Source of the DNA: a virus
Direction: 5' to 3' (one strand)
Virus record (IMG/VR): IMGVR_UViG_3300032093_011130
Location: 1 to 40,681 of that record
DNA length: 40,681 nt
The translations under genes were made by a program, and so were the position numbers. Shown one piece after another: positions 1-7,709 of this stretch. The notes beneath the pieces were generated by a model that was given only the letters and a program-made list of their open reading frames with translations, searched no databases and was not told the DNA's origin. How positions within the stretch are numbered: position 1 is the first letter of the stretch; every line of letters starts with the position of its first letter.

Positions 1-1
1 T

Positions 2-355
2 ACATTATTTAAAGACCCATTTTTTCAGGCAGTTGATAGGTTGTTTGAAAATGAAACAAATTTTACCTATCCTAAAACAAAGATTGATAAAACAGAAACC
101 GAGTACAAAATTTTAATTTCAGTTCCTTGTTTAAAAAAAGATGATCTTAAGATTACTGTTAAAGACAGTACATTGAAGATTACATTTGAAAAAGAAGGTG
201 GATCTACTTTTGTTGGTAATTTCACAAAGACCTACACATTACCAGATGAAATTAATGAAAATCAAATCGAAGGAAAGGTTGAAAATGGTGTATTAGAATT
301 ATTACTACCATTATCAAAGAAAAAATCTTTGGAAAAACTAATTTCTCTTAATTAA
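2..355 (+). CDS. Small heat shock protein (Hsp20/alpha-crystallin), 5' end outside the window
   Basis: The reading frame is open from base 2, so the gene starts upstream of the window; the in-frame TTG at 41 is not a necessary start. The visible N-terminal part (TLFKDPFFQAVDRLFENE) resembles the usual Hsp20 lead-in. An alpha-crystallin domain follows, with the pattern YKILISVPCLKKDDLKITV, then a hydrophobic strand pair, and ends in the family hallmark G-x-L-E-L-L-L-P-L. Hsp20 proteins are ATP-independent holdase chaperones. T4-like phages of several lineages encode them, probably to protect or assist folding of structural proteins. A strong terminator follows directly at 363-388, so this gene ends a transcript. 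The frame and domain are clear; the exact role in the phage is inferred. Confidence 0.85.
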   Translation, partial: TLFKDPFFQAVDRLFENETNFTYPKTKIDKTETEYKILISVPCLKKDDLKITVKDSTLKITFEKEGGSTFVGNFTKTYTLPDEINENQIEGKVENGVLELLLPLSKKKSLEKLISLN

Positions 356-362
356 ATTAAAA

Positions 363-388
363 CCCCGAACTTTTTCGGGGTTTTTTAA
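363..388 (+). terminator. Rho-independent terminator after the Hsp20 gene
   Basis: A 7-bp stem CCCCGAA/TTCGGGG (363-369 with 374-380) with a CTTT loop is followed by six T residues. It starts 7 bases after the Hsp20 stop codon. Confidence 0.9.
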
Positions 389-396
389 TATTTATA
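389..396 (+). promoter_or_regulatory. Late-promoter-like motif TATTTATA before the 410 gene
   Basis: Exact 8-base match immediately after the T-run of the preceding terminator, 13 bases before the ATG at 410. It sits where a promoter for a new transcript would be expected. Confidence 0.5.
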
Positions 397-409
397 ATAA
401 AAATTATTT

Positions 410-931
410 ATGAAAAATTTTTATGAAAAAATAAGTGAAACAGAAAGAGTAAGAATTCTTGAAATGCACAAAAAAGCATCAAATAAACATTATTTAAAAG
501 AAGACCAATTACCACCATCTGACTGGGCTAATGTTGTGACTCAATTTAAAGAAGAAACAAAAGGGATTGAAGATGTAAATAATAAAAAGTTTCAATGTAA
601 AGATGAAGGGGGTAATGTATTGTATACAGTTGAAAATACATCGTCAGATCAGGGCTCACCAAATAACCTTTCCGATGCTACCGCTACTATATATTTAACA
701 GATAAAATGAAAACACATATAAAGAATAATATGAGTATATTGCAGACAGTACAAAAGACTTATCCATTTACTTTTGATTTAAAAAAAATAGATGAAGCTG
801 ATTCGAACACAAAAATTATAATAAGTGTACCAATTGATCAATTTGGTGTTAGACATGGTGCCGGACAATCAAGTGTTGCTGAACAATTTAAAACGTTTTT
901 ACTTAATGCCAATTTAGGTATTGGATTCTAA
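410..931 (+). CDS. Hypothetical phage protein, possible capsid-targeted internal protein
   Basis: 173 residues with no family I can name. The N-terminus is a charged amphipathic helix (MKNFYEKISETERVRILEMH) containing I-S-E, a sequence compatible with the (L/I)-x-E cleavage rule of T4-type prohead proteases. The C-terminal two thirds looks like a mixed alpha/beta domain ending in a glycine-rich hydrophobic tail (NLGIGF). It is a single-gene unit between two strong terminators, with its own TATTTATA motif. Packaging into the head is an inference from the N-terminus only; I see no catalytic motif. Confidence 0.75.
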   Translation: MKNFYEKISETERVRILEMHKKASNKHYLKEDQLPPSDWANVVTQFKEETKGIEDVNNKKFQCKDEGGNVLYTVENTSSDQGSPNNLSDATATIYLTDKMKTHIKNNMSILQTVQKTYPFTFDLKKIDEADSNTKIIISVPIDQFGVRHGAGQSSVAEQFKTFLLNANLGIGF

Positions 932-956
932 TATTTAGGATATAAAATTAAAAAAA

Positions 957-978
957 CCCCTAAAGTTAGGGGTTTTTT
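957..978 (+). terminator. Rho-independent terminator
   Basis: Stem CCCCTA/TAGGGG (957-962 with 967-972), loop AAGT, then TTTTTT. It closes the single-gene unit of the 410-931 gene. Confidence 0.9.
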
Positions 979-1018
979 ATTTCCAATATATTTCGTATAT
1001 TATAATAAAAATATTATT

Positions 1019-1264
1019 ATGGGAATTATATCAGAAAAAATCGAAGGTAAAGTTATCAGTATTGAAATAAACTCATCCAATTTAAAATCGGCTTCATATA
1101 ATACAGAAAATGAAGATCTTATGATAACTTTCAATAATGGAGGTATTTATGAGTATAATAAAGTACCTTGGGAAGTTTTCACTAAATTAAGATTGGCAGA
1201 ATCTCAAGGAAAATATTTTAACGCAAATATTGCGAAGAATTATAAATACAAAAAAGTAAAATGA
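1019..1264 (+). CDS. KTSC domain protein
   Basis: 81 residues. From about residue 18 to the end it matches the KTSC domain: S-S-N-L-K-S-A-S-Y-N near the start, a strand-turn with ITFNNGGIYEYNKVP, then a helix (WEVFTKLRLAES) and the closing G-K-Y-F-N-x-N-I. The domain is named after the C-terminal region of some lysyl-tRNA synthetases and is common as a stand-alone small protein in phages; its function is unknown. The stop codon overlaps the next start (ATGA at 1261-1264), so the two genes are translationally coupled. Upstream is TATATTATA rather than the exact TATTTATA motif. Confidence 0.8.
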   Translation: MGIISEKIEGKVISIEINSSNLKSASYNTENEDLMITFNNGGIYEYNKVPWEVFTKLRLAESQGKYFNANIAKNYKYKKVK

Positions 1265-2046
1265 GTTTGTTTGAAGAACTAATAGAAGATAAAGAATTAG
1301 ATAAAAAGATCATAAAATCTTTTAAATCAAAACCAATATTATGTCCTTCTATTTTCAAAAAAAATAATGGTGATTATAAAATACATGAAGATATTAGAAA
1401 AAAATTACTTGAAATATCTAATGAATATCTTGATTTTATTGATGTCGAATTTTTTGTTCACGATGTTGTTCTAACGGGATCTTTATCAAATTATAATTGG
1501 TCCGAATTTTCAGATGTTGATTTACATATTATTATTGATATGGATGAATTTGATAATAAAAAAAATTCAGATTCTACTATTTTACATAAAATAATTGAAG
1601 ATTTTTTTGATTCAAAAGAAAAAGTTTGGAAATCAAAACATAATATAAAAATAAAAGGTTTTGATTTGGAAATATATATTCAAGATTTACATCAAGATCA
1701 CGTATCTTCTGGTGTTTATTCTATTCTTAATAATAAATGGGTTATAAAACCAGAAAAAACAAATCCTAACATCGATGATAACAAAATCATTCAAAAAGGT
1801 GAAGAATATGGTAAACAAATAGACGATTTGATAGATAAATTAAGTCAAAATAAAGATATTAGTGACGATACTTCTAAATTATATAAAAAAATAAAAAATT
1901 TTAGACAAAGTGGTTTAGAATCAGGTGGCGAGTATTCTTATGAAAATTTAACATTTAAACTTTTAAGAAGAAATGGATATATTGAAAAATTATTGAACTT
2001 GAAAAGTAAGATAATAGATAAAAAATTATCTATAACAGAACAATAA
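1261..2046 (+). CDS. Nucleotidyltransferase-like protein (Pol beta superfamily fold)
   Basis: 261 residues. Residues 70-91 carry the hallmark of the Pol beta-type nucleotidyltransferase fold: a hydrophobic strand, G73-S74, then the metal-binding pair D85 and D87 in the pattern SDVDLHI. A possible third carboxylate lies in the strand GFDLEIYI (D135 or E137). The C-terminal half is helical and highly charged. Substrate and role are unknown; such proteins in T4-like phages are usually annotated only as predicted nucleotidyltransferases. It overlaps the KTSC gene by four bases. Confidence 0.7.
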   Translation: MSLFEELIEDKELDKKIIKSFKSKPILCPSIFKKNNGDYKIHEDIRKKLLEISNEYLDFIDVEFFVHDVVLTGSLSNYNWSEFSDVDLHIIIDMDEFDNKKNSDSTILHKIIEDFFDSKEKVWKSKHNIKIKGFDLEIYIQDLHQDHVSSGVYSILNNKWVIKPEKTNPNIDDNKIIQKGEEYGKQIDDLIDKLSQNKDISDDTSKLYKKIKNFRQSGLESGGEYSYENLTFKLLRRNGYIEKLLNLKSKIIDKKLSITEQ

Positions 2047-2072
2047 ACAATAATTTTTTACATATATCCTTG

Positions 2073-2080
2073 TATTTATA
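2073..2080 (+). promoter_or_regulatory. Late-promoter-like motif before the 2114 gene
   Basis: Exact TATTTATA preceded by G, 33 bases upstream of the ATG at 2114, in the 67-base gap after the nucleotidyltransferase gene. Confidence 0.5.
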
Positions 2081-2113
2081 GGATAAGAATAATCATTATT
2101 TTAAAAAATTAAC

Positions 2114-3214
2114 ATGGGAGATTTAAAACCATTGGGTAGTGAAAAGTTAAAAGGTGACGACAAATTAAAAAGAATCCTTGAATTAACTTATTATAATAAC
2201 CCTCAAAAATCAACAGTAAACAATAAAAAAGCAGAAATAGTAAAAGAATCTTTTAACGGTGTTTTTGGTATCGTTAAAGAAAAAGACGGATACTATATAA
2301 AGAAAGGTTTAAATGAAAATTCACTAGATTATATTGGTGGGTTATTCATGAAAAACAAAAATAAATTTTCTTCATATGCTGAAGCGTTAAAAAGATTAGA
2401 TTTACTTGTTGGTCAAGAAAATTTACAGGAGGCTAAAAAATATATTTTAAAACCCAAAAAAGAAGAATCGGGTGATGATATGGGGTCAACTCCACCTCCA
2501 CCATCTACTGATGATATGGGTTCAACCCCACCTCCCCCACCTCCTCCATCTACTGATGATATGGGATCTGATATGCCAGCACCCCCATCTACTGATGATA
2601 TGGGATCTGATATGCCAGCACCCCCATCTACTGATGATATGGGATCTGATGTACCTCCTCCTCCATCTACTGATGATATGGGATCTGAATCTGGTGAAAA
2701 AGAAAGTAAGAGATCTGATTATATGTCAGATATACAAAAATTTTCAGGTAAATTAGGACAAGAATTAAGAGATCAAAGAGAAAAATTAGAAAGTGATGAT
2801 ATAAAATATGTTTTAAATATGGTTATATCTGCTGTAAATTTGGATTCATTAGAAGATGAGGATATTGAAGAAGTACGTGAAAAATTTGATAGGGATAATG
2901 AAGAAGACACTTCCAGTGAAACACCAAAAAGTGATAAAGAAAAAACTCCTGAAGTAAGTGATAGTGACGAATCTAATGAAACAAAATCCACAGAAGATGA
3001 TCTAAATGAAACTATGGATAAATTAAATGATTTTATTAAATCACCAGTAGTGGGTGATGATGAAAATAATGAATATGATTTTACAGAAGATTTAGGTGAT
3101 TTAGAAAAATATAATGATTTAGGTGATATTAGTGAAAAAGAATTAGATCTTGATGAAATGCAAGATGAAATAAATAAAAGAATTGGTGAAACATTACGTA
3201 AATATTTTGAATAA
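2114..3214 (+). CDS. Hypothetical protein with Pro-rich tandem repeats and an acidic C-terminus
   Basis: 366 residues, not recognised. Residues 1-115 form a basic domain with a motif FGIVKEKDGYYIKK and helix SSYAEALKRLDLL. Residues about 118-195 are a low-complexity linker of repeated (P)PPSTDDMGSD units, two of them identical at the DNA level. Residues 195-366 are very acidic and predicted helical, rich in Asp, Glu and Ser. It starts a run of tightly packed genes (3-base gap to 3217, then a 4-base overlap) leading to the terminase. A head or assembly role is suggested by position only. Confidence 0.75.
   Translation: MGDLKPLGSEKLKGDDKLKRILELTYYNNPQKSTVNNKKAEIVKESFNGVFGIVKEKDGYYIKKGLNENSLDYIGGLFMKNKNKFSSYAEALKRLDLLVGQENLQEAKKYILKPKKEESGDDMGSTPPPPSTDDMGSTPPPPPPPSTDDMGSDMPAPPSTDDMGSDMPAPPSTDDMGSDVPPPPSTDDMGSESGEKESKRSDYMSDIQKFSGKLGQELRDQREKLESDDIKYVLNMVISAVNLDSLEDEDIEEVREKFDRDNEEDTSSETPKSDKEKTPEVSDSDESNETKSTEDDLNETMDKLNDFIKSPVVGDDENNEYDFTEDLGDLEKYNDLGDISEKELDLDEMQDEINKRIGETLRKYFE
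2567..2644 (+). repeat. Two identical 39-bp tandem repeats inside the 2114 gene
   Basis: The 39-base unit starting tctgatatgccagcacccc occurs twice back to back (2567-2605 and 2606-2644). Degenerate copies on both sides cover about 2490-2690. Each unit encodes 13 residues (SDMPAPPSTDDMG), so copy-number change keeps the frame. Confidence 0.9.
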
Positions 3215-3216
3215 AA

Positions 3217-3618
3217 ATGTTACTAATATATGTTAATGAAATTGGTGAAGATTACAAAGGTCAAAAACAGTATGAATTTATTTTTAGTAAATCTACTGAG
3301 CTTGATAATGATGAGTGGTTTGTAATTCCAGCCTCAATTTCCACTAATTCTAAATCACCAGATGTTGAATATATTGATTTGATTGGTTTATTAAAAAATA
3401 GTGATATAGAATTAGATCTTGTTCAAAACTCCGATTATTTCGGAGTTATTGATGCTGTTGACGGTGTAATTTCCTTGGCTTGGGAAAAATTTAATCCAGA
3501 TACCGATAATAACAGATTAACATTTAAATTTGGTGAAAATTTAGATAGTGTAACTAAAAAATTAAAAGAAAGAGGTTATCAATTAATAAATGAAGAAATT
3601 AAATTTAAAACAATATGA
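3217..3618 (+). CDS. Hypothetical protein
   Basis: 133 residues, mixed alpha/beta by eye, starting MLLIYVNEIGEDYKGQKQYE. It has no signal peptide, membrane segment or recognised motif. It lies 3 bases after the previous stop and overlaps the next start by 4 bases, so it belongs to the same translationally coupled unit that ends before the terminase. Confidence 0.75.
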   Translation: MLLIYVNEIGEDYKGQKQYEFIFSKSTELDNDEWFVIPASISTNSKSPDVEYIDLIGLLKNSDIELDLVQNSDYFGVIDAVDGVISLAWEKFNPDTDNNRLTFKFGENLDSVTKKLKERGYQLINEEIKFKTI

Positions 3619-4463
3619 CAAGAAGTGATATGGTAAAAAGACTTGTAAAAGAAGGTCTTACCACGAAAACATTGGTTAATTTTAATGATAGACAACTCAA
3701 AGATCTATGTGAAAGAATGTTAGGTGAAGCGGCAATACCACTACCAGCAAAACAATCTTGGAGAATTGATGGCATCGGTGATTTACCAGGAAGTCCGAAG
3801 GGTTACACAATTAGTCAAAATCCGACTGATAAAACTATAACTGCGGTTAAAAAGGAATCCGAAATGAAAGAAGAAAAGAAAAAACCAACAGAAAAACAAT
3901 TATCCGCTTTAGATAAAAATAAAAACAAAAAAATCGACAAACAAGATTTTGAATTGTTAAGAAAAGGTAAAAAATCCGAAGTTAAAGAATCTGAAAAATG
4001 GATTCAAAAAGCAATTGACCCATCTAAAAAAGGATCTTTGAAAAAGGCTCTTGGTGTTAAAAAAGATGAAAAAATACCTGCCGAAAAATTAAAATCAGCA
4101 TCTAAAAAAGGTGGTAAATTAGGTCAAAGAGCTAGATTGGCCATGACATTAAAAAAATTAAAAGAACATAGTGAAACAAAAAATTGGGTTGAAAAATTGG
4201 TAGAAAATAATTATCATCCGGTAACAACAAAAAATGAAATAATGGAAATTATTAAAATAAAATTACATGAACAACCTCAACCTGGTATCGCAGAACCTGA
4301 AGTTTTACCTGATGTTGATGATCCACGTGTAGAACCTGACGACGATCCATTTAGTGACCCATTTGATGAACCAGGTCCTGTAGGTGACCCTCAACCAAAA
4401 ATGAAAAAAAGAGGTGATGATTTACCTGATTTTTTAAAAAGTTATAATATTTTAGGATTATAA
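3615..4463 (+). CDS. Hypothetical basic phage protein with an EF-hand-like loop
   Basis: 282 residues. Around residues 98-112 there is an EF-hand-like loop, DKNKNKKIDKQDF, with Asp/Asn at the positions expected to bind calcium. Residues about 130-190 (KWIQKAIDPSKKGSLKKALG... KKGGKLGQRARLAMTLKKL) match a basic module common in large phage genomes whose function I do not know. The C-terminus is Pro/Asp-rich. An L-G-E followed by A at about residues 36-39 fits the prohead-protease cleavage rule. The ATG overlaps the previous stop. Confidence 0.75.
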   Translation: MTRSDMVKRLVKEGLTTKTLVNFNDRQLKDLCERMLGEAAIPLPAKQSWRIDGIGDLPGSPKGYTISQNPTDKTITAVKKESEMKEEKKKPTEKQLSALDKNKNKKIDKQDFELLRKGKKSEVKESEKWIQKAIDPSKKGSLKKALGVKKDEKIPAEKLKSASKKGGKLGQRARLAMTLKKLKEHSETKNWVEKLVENNYHPVTTKNEIMEIIKIKLHEQPQPGIAEPEVLPDVDDPRVEPDDDPFSDPFDEPGPVGDPQPKMKKRGDDLPDFLKSYNILGL

Positions 4464-4476
4464 AAAAAAATATAAA

Positions 4477-5835
4477 ATGTCAAATAAAAAAAAGATTAAT
4501 AAGTATCAAACAAATGAAGATATGCAATTCGATGGTCCAAGTAGACCTGACCCAAGTGTAGAAAGAAGTCTTTCAACAAGAGATACATCATTTAAAAAAG
4601 TTGATTTTCCAGATACAGGAGAAGGATATTCAAATTATGAAGAATTATTAGCGAGCGATCAATATAAAAATGCGTTAAATAAATTATCTGAATTTACTGG
4701 TGTTAGTGATATTGGTGTTGGTACATCTGAAACATATGGTCAATTATCTATGAGGGCTTTTGGTATGTTGTCTGAACTTATTAGGGCCGAAACAGGAAAA
4801 GAGGGGACGTTAATTAAATTGTGTGAAAGAATGATGGTAAATATGTTTCCTGAATTAATAAAGAGAAATAGAAATGGTGAACCAGTTTTAGATCAAGAAG
4901 GTAAACCAATGTTAAAAGTACAATTTGATTTTAAATTTAAAAGAGAAGGATCAAGTTTTCAAAAACCAAAGAATAAACAAGAATTAGAACAAAAAGAAGA
5001 AGAATTAACAAATGATTTTAATGATGGTGATTTAGATTTAGAAAGGGCGAAAAGACGTTTGGCAAATGCCTTAACTCAAGGATCATCAATTGATGCCACA
5101 TACGCCTTTAAAAAATTTGAAAATATTGTAACAAAAGTTATTGGTGTACCAAATGTTGTAGAAAAATATGGTTTTCTTGTTTCAACAATGATGTTAGGAT
5201 ATTGGCAATATGATGAAAGTATGTTATCATCAGCAAGTAGTTCAGGTAAAGGTGCTGCGGGTAAAACAAGAGTTGATACATCTACAAATCCACCAACAAT
5301 ACATGCTGAGGCGGTTGTTTTTCCATTTTTAATACATGAGGCTGTTAAAGGAATTATGGAATATTTGGCAATCCCTAAATCAAGTAGTTTTAAAAGTGGT
5401 AGAGATATCGAACTATATAAATCAGCAAGAGAGTTAGAGGATCAAGTTATTCATGAAATATGGGATATTAGATTAGGTCCCGCAATTTGGAGAAAATTAA
5501 TTAAACAATTTCCTAGATCTTTAGAAAATAATGTAAGAAAAAGATTTTTTGAAAAAAGACTTCAAACATATATCTACGTTAATATTCTAAATTTAGAGAG
5601 AAAAGAATTTTTACTTTTATTTAAAGAAATAATGGGAGAAACCGAAGATGGTAAGCGATTGTTGGGTGCAATGTTTTATGATATTTCAGGTAAATTAAAA
5701 GGTGATGAAGTTACAAAATCAACATCATATTTTAGAAAAGAAATGGATGAATTTATGAAAAAACACGGTAATGATGACTCGACTGATGATGATATAAGTG
5801 ATTTCTTATCACAAATGGGTATAAGACTTAATTAA
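4477..5835 (+). CDS. Conserved-looking head-region protein upstream of the terminase, function unknown
   Basis: 452 residues. The first 60 are polar and probably disordered; residues about 60-440 are helical with charged segments. The acidic tail ends in a helix (DDDISDFLSQMGIRLN). It fills the place just before the large terminase where T4 has small terminase and neck/tail-completion genes, but it is far longer than T4 gp16 and I cannot show homology. No SD precedes the ATG; the leader is A-rich. It ends a transcript, because a strong terminator follows. Confidence 0.75.
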   Translation: MSNKKKINKYQTNEDMQFDGPSRPDPSVERSLSTRDTSFKKVDFPDTGEGYSNYEELLASDQYKNALNKLSEFTGVSDIGVGTSETYGQLSMRAFGMLSELIRAETGKEGTLIKLCERMMVNMFPELIKRNRNGEPVLDQEGKPMLKVQFDFKFKREGSSFQKPKNKQELEQKEEELTNDFNDGDLDLERAKRRLANALTQGSSIDATYAFKKFENIVTKVIGVPNVVEKYGFLVSTMMLGYWQYDESMLSSASSSGKGAAGKTRVDTSTNPPTIHAEAVVFPFLIHEAVKGIMEYLAIPKSSSFKSGRDIELYKSARELEDQVIHEIWDIRLGPAIWRKLIKQFPRSLENNVRKRFFEKRLQTYIYVNILNLERKEFLLLFKEIMGETEDGKRLLGAMFYDISGKLKGDEVTKSTSYFRKEMDEFMKKHGNDDSTDDDISDFLSQMGIRLN

Positions 5836-5841
5836 TATAAA

Positions 5842-5864
5842 GGGAGGTTTTACCTCCCTTTTTT
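5842..5864 (+). terminator. Rho-independent terminator before the terminase gene
   Basis: Stem GGGAGGT/ACCTCCC (5842-5848 with 5852-5858), TTT loop, then a T-run. The GGGAGG is part of the hairpin and 32 bases from the next ATG, so it is not a ribosome binding site. Confidence 0.9.
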
Positions 5865-5866
5865 AA

Positions 5867-5874
5867 TATTTATA
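5867..5874 (+). promoter_or_regulatory. Late-promoter-like motif before the terminase gene
   Basis: Exact TATTTATA directly after the terminator T-run, 6 bases before the ATG at 5881. Confidence 0.5.
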
Positions 5875-5880
5875 TATAAG

Positions 5881-7656
5881 ATGAATTCAAAAATAGAACA
5901 ATTAAAAGAGTACGCTAAGATCATAAAAGACGCCCCATATGCATTAAAAACATATTTGACGACTTATGATAATACTCAAAAAAAGTTTGTACCATTAGAA
6001 TTGTTTCCTGATCAAGTTCAATTGATTAAGGATTACGAAACTTATAATGAAAATATTACAAGAAAATATAGACAGGCGGGTGTTTCAACAGTAACTGCCG
6101 CTTGGATATCAAAAAAACTTCAAACCGCAAAACCTGAAAATCCTGAAAGAGTTTTGATTATTGCTAACAAAAGAGACACCGCAATTGAAATGGCCAATAA
6201 AGTTAGACACTTTTTAGATCAATGGCCAGAATGGATTAATGTGGGGTTCCATCCCGATAAAAACTCAGAAAGTAGATTTAGATTAAATAATGGATGTGAG
6301 GTTAAAGCAGTTGCAACATCTGCCGATGCGTTACGTGGTTACACACCTACGATACTTGTGTTTGATGAGGCGGCATATATTGAGGCGGGTGAAGATTTTT
6401 GGGCGGCATCAATGGCGTCATTATCTACGGGTGGTAAGATTATTCTTATTTCAACACCAAATGGTTACGATCCGATTTATTATGGTGTATATGACCAATC
6501 ATTACGTGGAATAAATGATTTTCACATTACCGATTTAAGATGGTTCAAGGATCCAAGATATACAAAAGATTTACGTTGGGTTAAATGTAGTGACATTGTT
6601 CATTATATGTTAAATAGAGAACAATATGACGACGATGAAGTTGTTATGTATGATTTTGATATTGAAAAATATCAAGAATATGAAGAACAGGGGTACAAAC
6701 CATTTTCTTCTTGGTTTGAAGGAATGTCAAAGAAATTCAAATATGATAAACGTAAAATAGCACAGGAATTAGAATGTGACTTTTTAGGTTCAGGTGATGG
6801 TGTGATTCCTAACGATGTTCAAGAGAGTATTGCGAAGAACATGATTAGACAACCTAATGAAAAATACATGCAGGGTACTCTTTGGCAGTGGAAAGAACCA
6901 ATAGAAGGACATAGATATATTATGGGTGTGGACGTTAGTAGAGGTGATAGTGAAGATTTTTCTTCAATCAATGTTATTGATTTTGATGATAGAGAACAAG
7001 TAATGGAATATATAGGTAAAATACCTCCAGATGATTTAGCGTCAGTAGTTTATAAATGGGGTATTCTTTATGGTAATGCCTTTGTGGTTGTCGATATAAC
7101 CGGTGGTATGGGAGTCGCCACATCAAGAAAATTACAAGAATTAAACTATAAAAACATTTATATCGACGGTATTAATACACAAAATATTTGGGAATATAAT
7201 AAAAAAGCAATGGAAAAAATCCCAGGTATTAATTTCAACAATAAAAGAACTCAGATTGTCGCATCATTTGAAGAACAATTAAGAAAAGGTTTTATAGTTA
7301 GATCAAATAGATTGTTAAACGAATTAAACACATTTGTTTATATAAACGGTAGACCAGATCATATGAAAGGTTCACATGATGATTCAATTATGAGTTTGTC
7401 TATGGCGTTATATGCTGGTGAAATTTGTTTCAATCAATTACAAAGAGCGGATTCTGTTAATAAAGCAATGTTGGAATCTTGGGTTTCATCTGAAAGAACA
7501 TATGAAGTGAAGAAAACATTCTATTCTTATGGAACATCTTTAGACCCAATAGGTTCTCTAGCAATTGATGATAATTTTTATCATATGGACAACAATAGTA
7601 ATTTACCAAAAGACGCATATAAAGAATATTCTTGGTTATTTAATAAAAGAAAATAA
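5881..7656 (+). CDS. Terminase large subunit (T4 gp17-like)
   Basis: 591 residues, close to the roughly 610 of T4 gp17. This is the packaging motor ATPase and headful nuclease that docks on the portal. Walker A is at about residues 64-70 (RQAGVST). Walker B is at 157-163 (hydrophobic strand then D162-E163, in LVFDEAAY), followed by a coupling motif in IILISTPNG. The C-terminal RNase H-like nuclease shows D351 (GVDVSRGDS), D405 (VVVDITGG) and the closing H499-D500-D501 motif. All key residues are present. The Walker A lysine of the classical P-loop is replaced by the Arg-initiated variant typical of T4-type terminases. Confidence 0.97.
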   Translation: MNSKIEQLKEYAKIIKDAPYALKTYLTTYDNTQKKFVPLELFPDQVQLIKDYETYNENITRKYRQAGVSTVTAAWISKKLQTAKPENPERVLIIANKRDTAIEMANKVRHFLDQWPEWINVGFHPDKNSESRFRLNNGCEVKAVATSADALRGYTPTILVFDEAAYIEAGEDFWAASMASLSTGGKIILISTPNGYDPIYYGVYDQSLRGINDFHITDLRWFKDPRYTKDLRWVKCSDIVHYMLNREQYDDDEVVMYDFDIEKYQEYEEQGYKPFSSWFEGMSKKFKYDKRKIAQELECDFLGSGDGVIPNDVQESIAKNMIRQPNEKYMQGTLWQWKEPIEGHRYIMGVDVSRGDSEDFSSINVIDFDDREQVMEYIGKIPPDDLASVVYKWGILYGNAFVVVDITGGMGVATSRKLQELNYKNIYIDGINTQNIWEYNKKAMEKIPGINFNNKRTQIVASFEEQLRKGFIVRSNRLLNELNTFVYINGRPDHMKGSHDDSIMSLSMALYAGEICFNQLQRADSVNKAMLESWVSSERTYEVKKTFYSYGTSLDPIGSLAIDDNFYHMDNNSNLPKDAYKEYSWLFNKRK

Positions 7657-7697
7657 CCTTTAATATCACTAAAAAAAAATATATTTTTATACAAAAG

Positions 7698-7705
7698 TAT
7701 TTATA
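7698..7705 (+). promoter_or_regulatory. Late-promoter-like motif before the portal gene
   Basis: Exact TATTTATA preceded by G, only 4 bases before the portal ATG. If it is a -10 element, the transcript would be almost leaderless. Confidence 0.45.
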
Positions 7706-7709
7706 AATT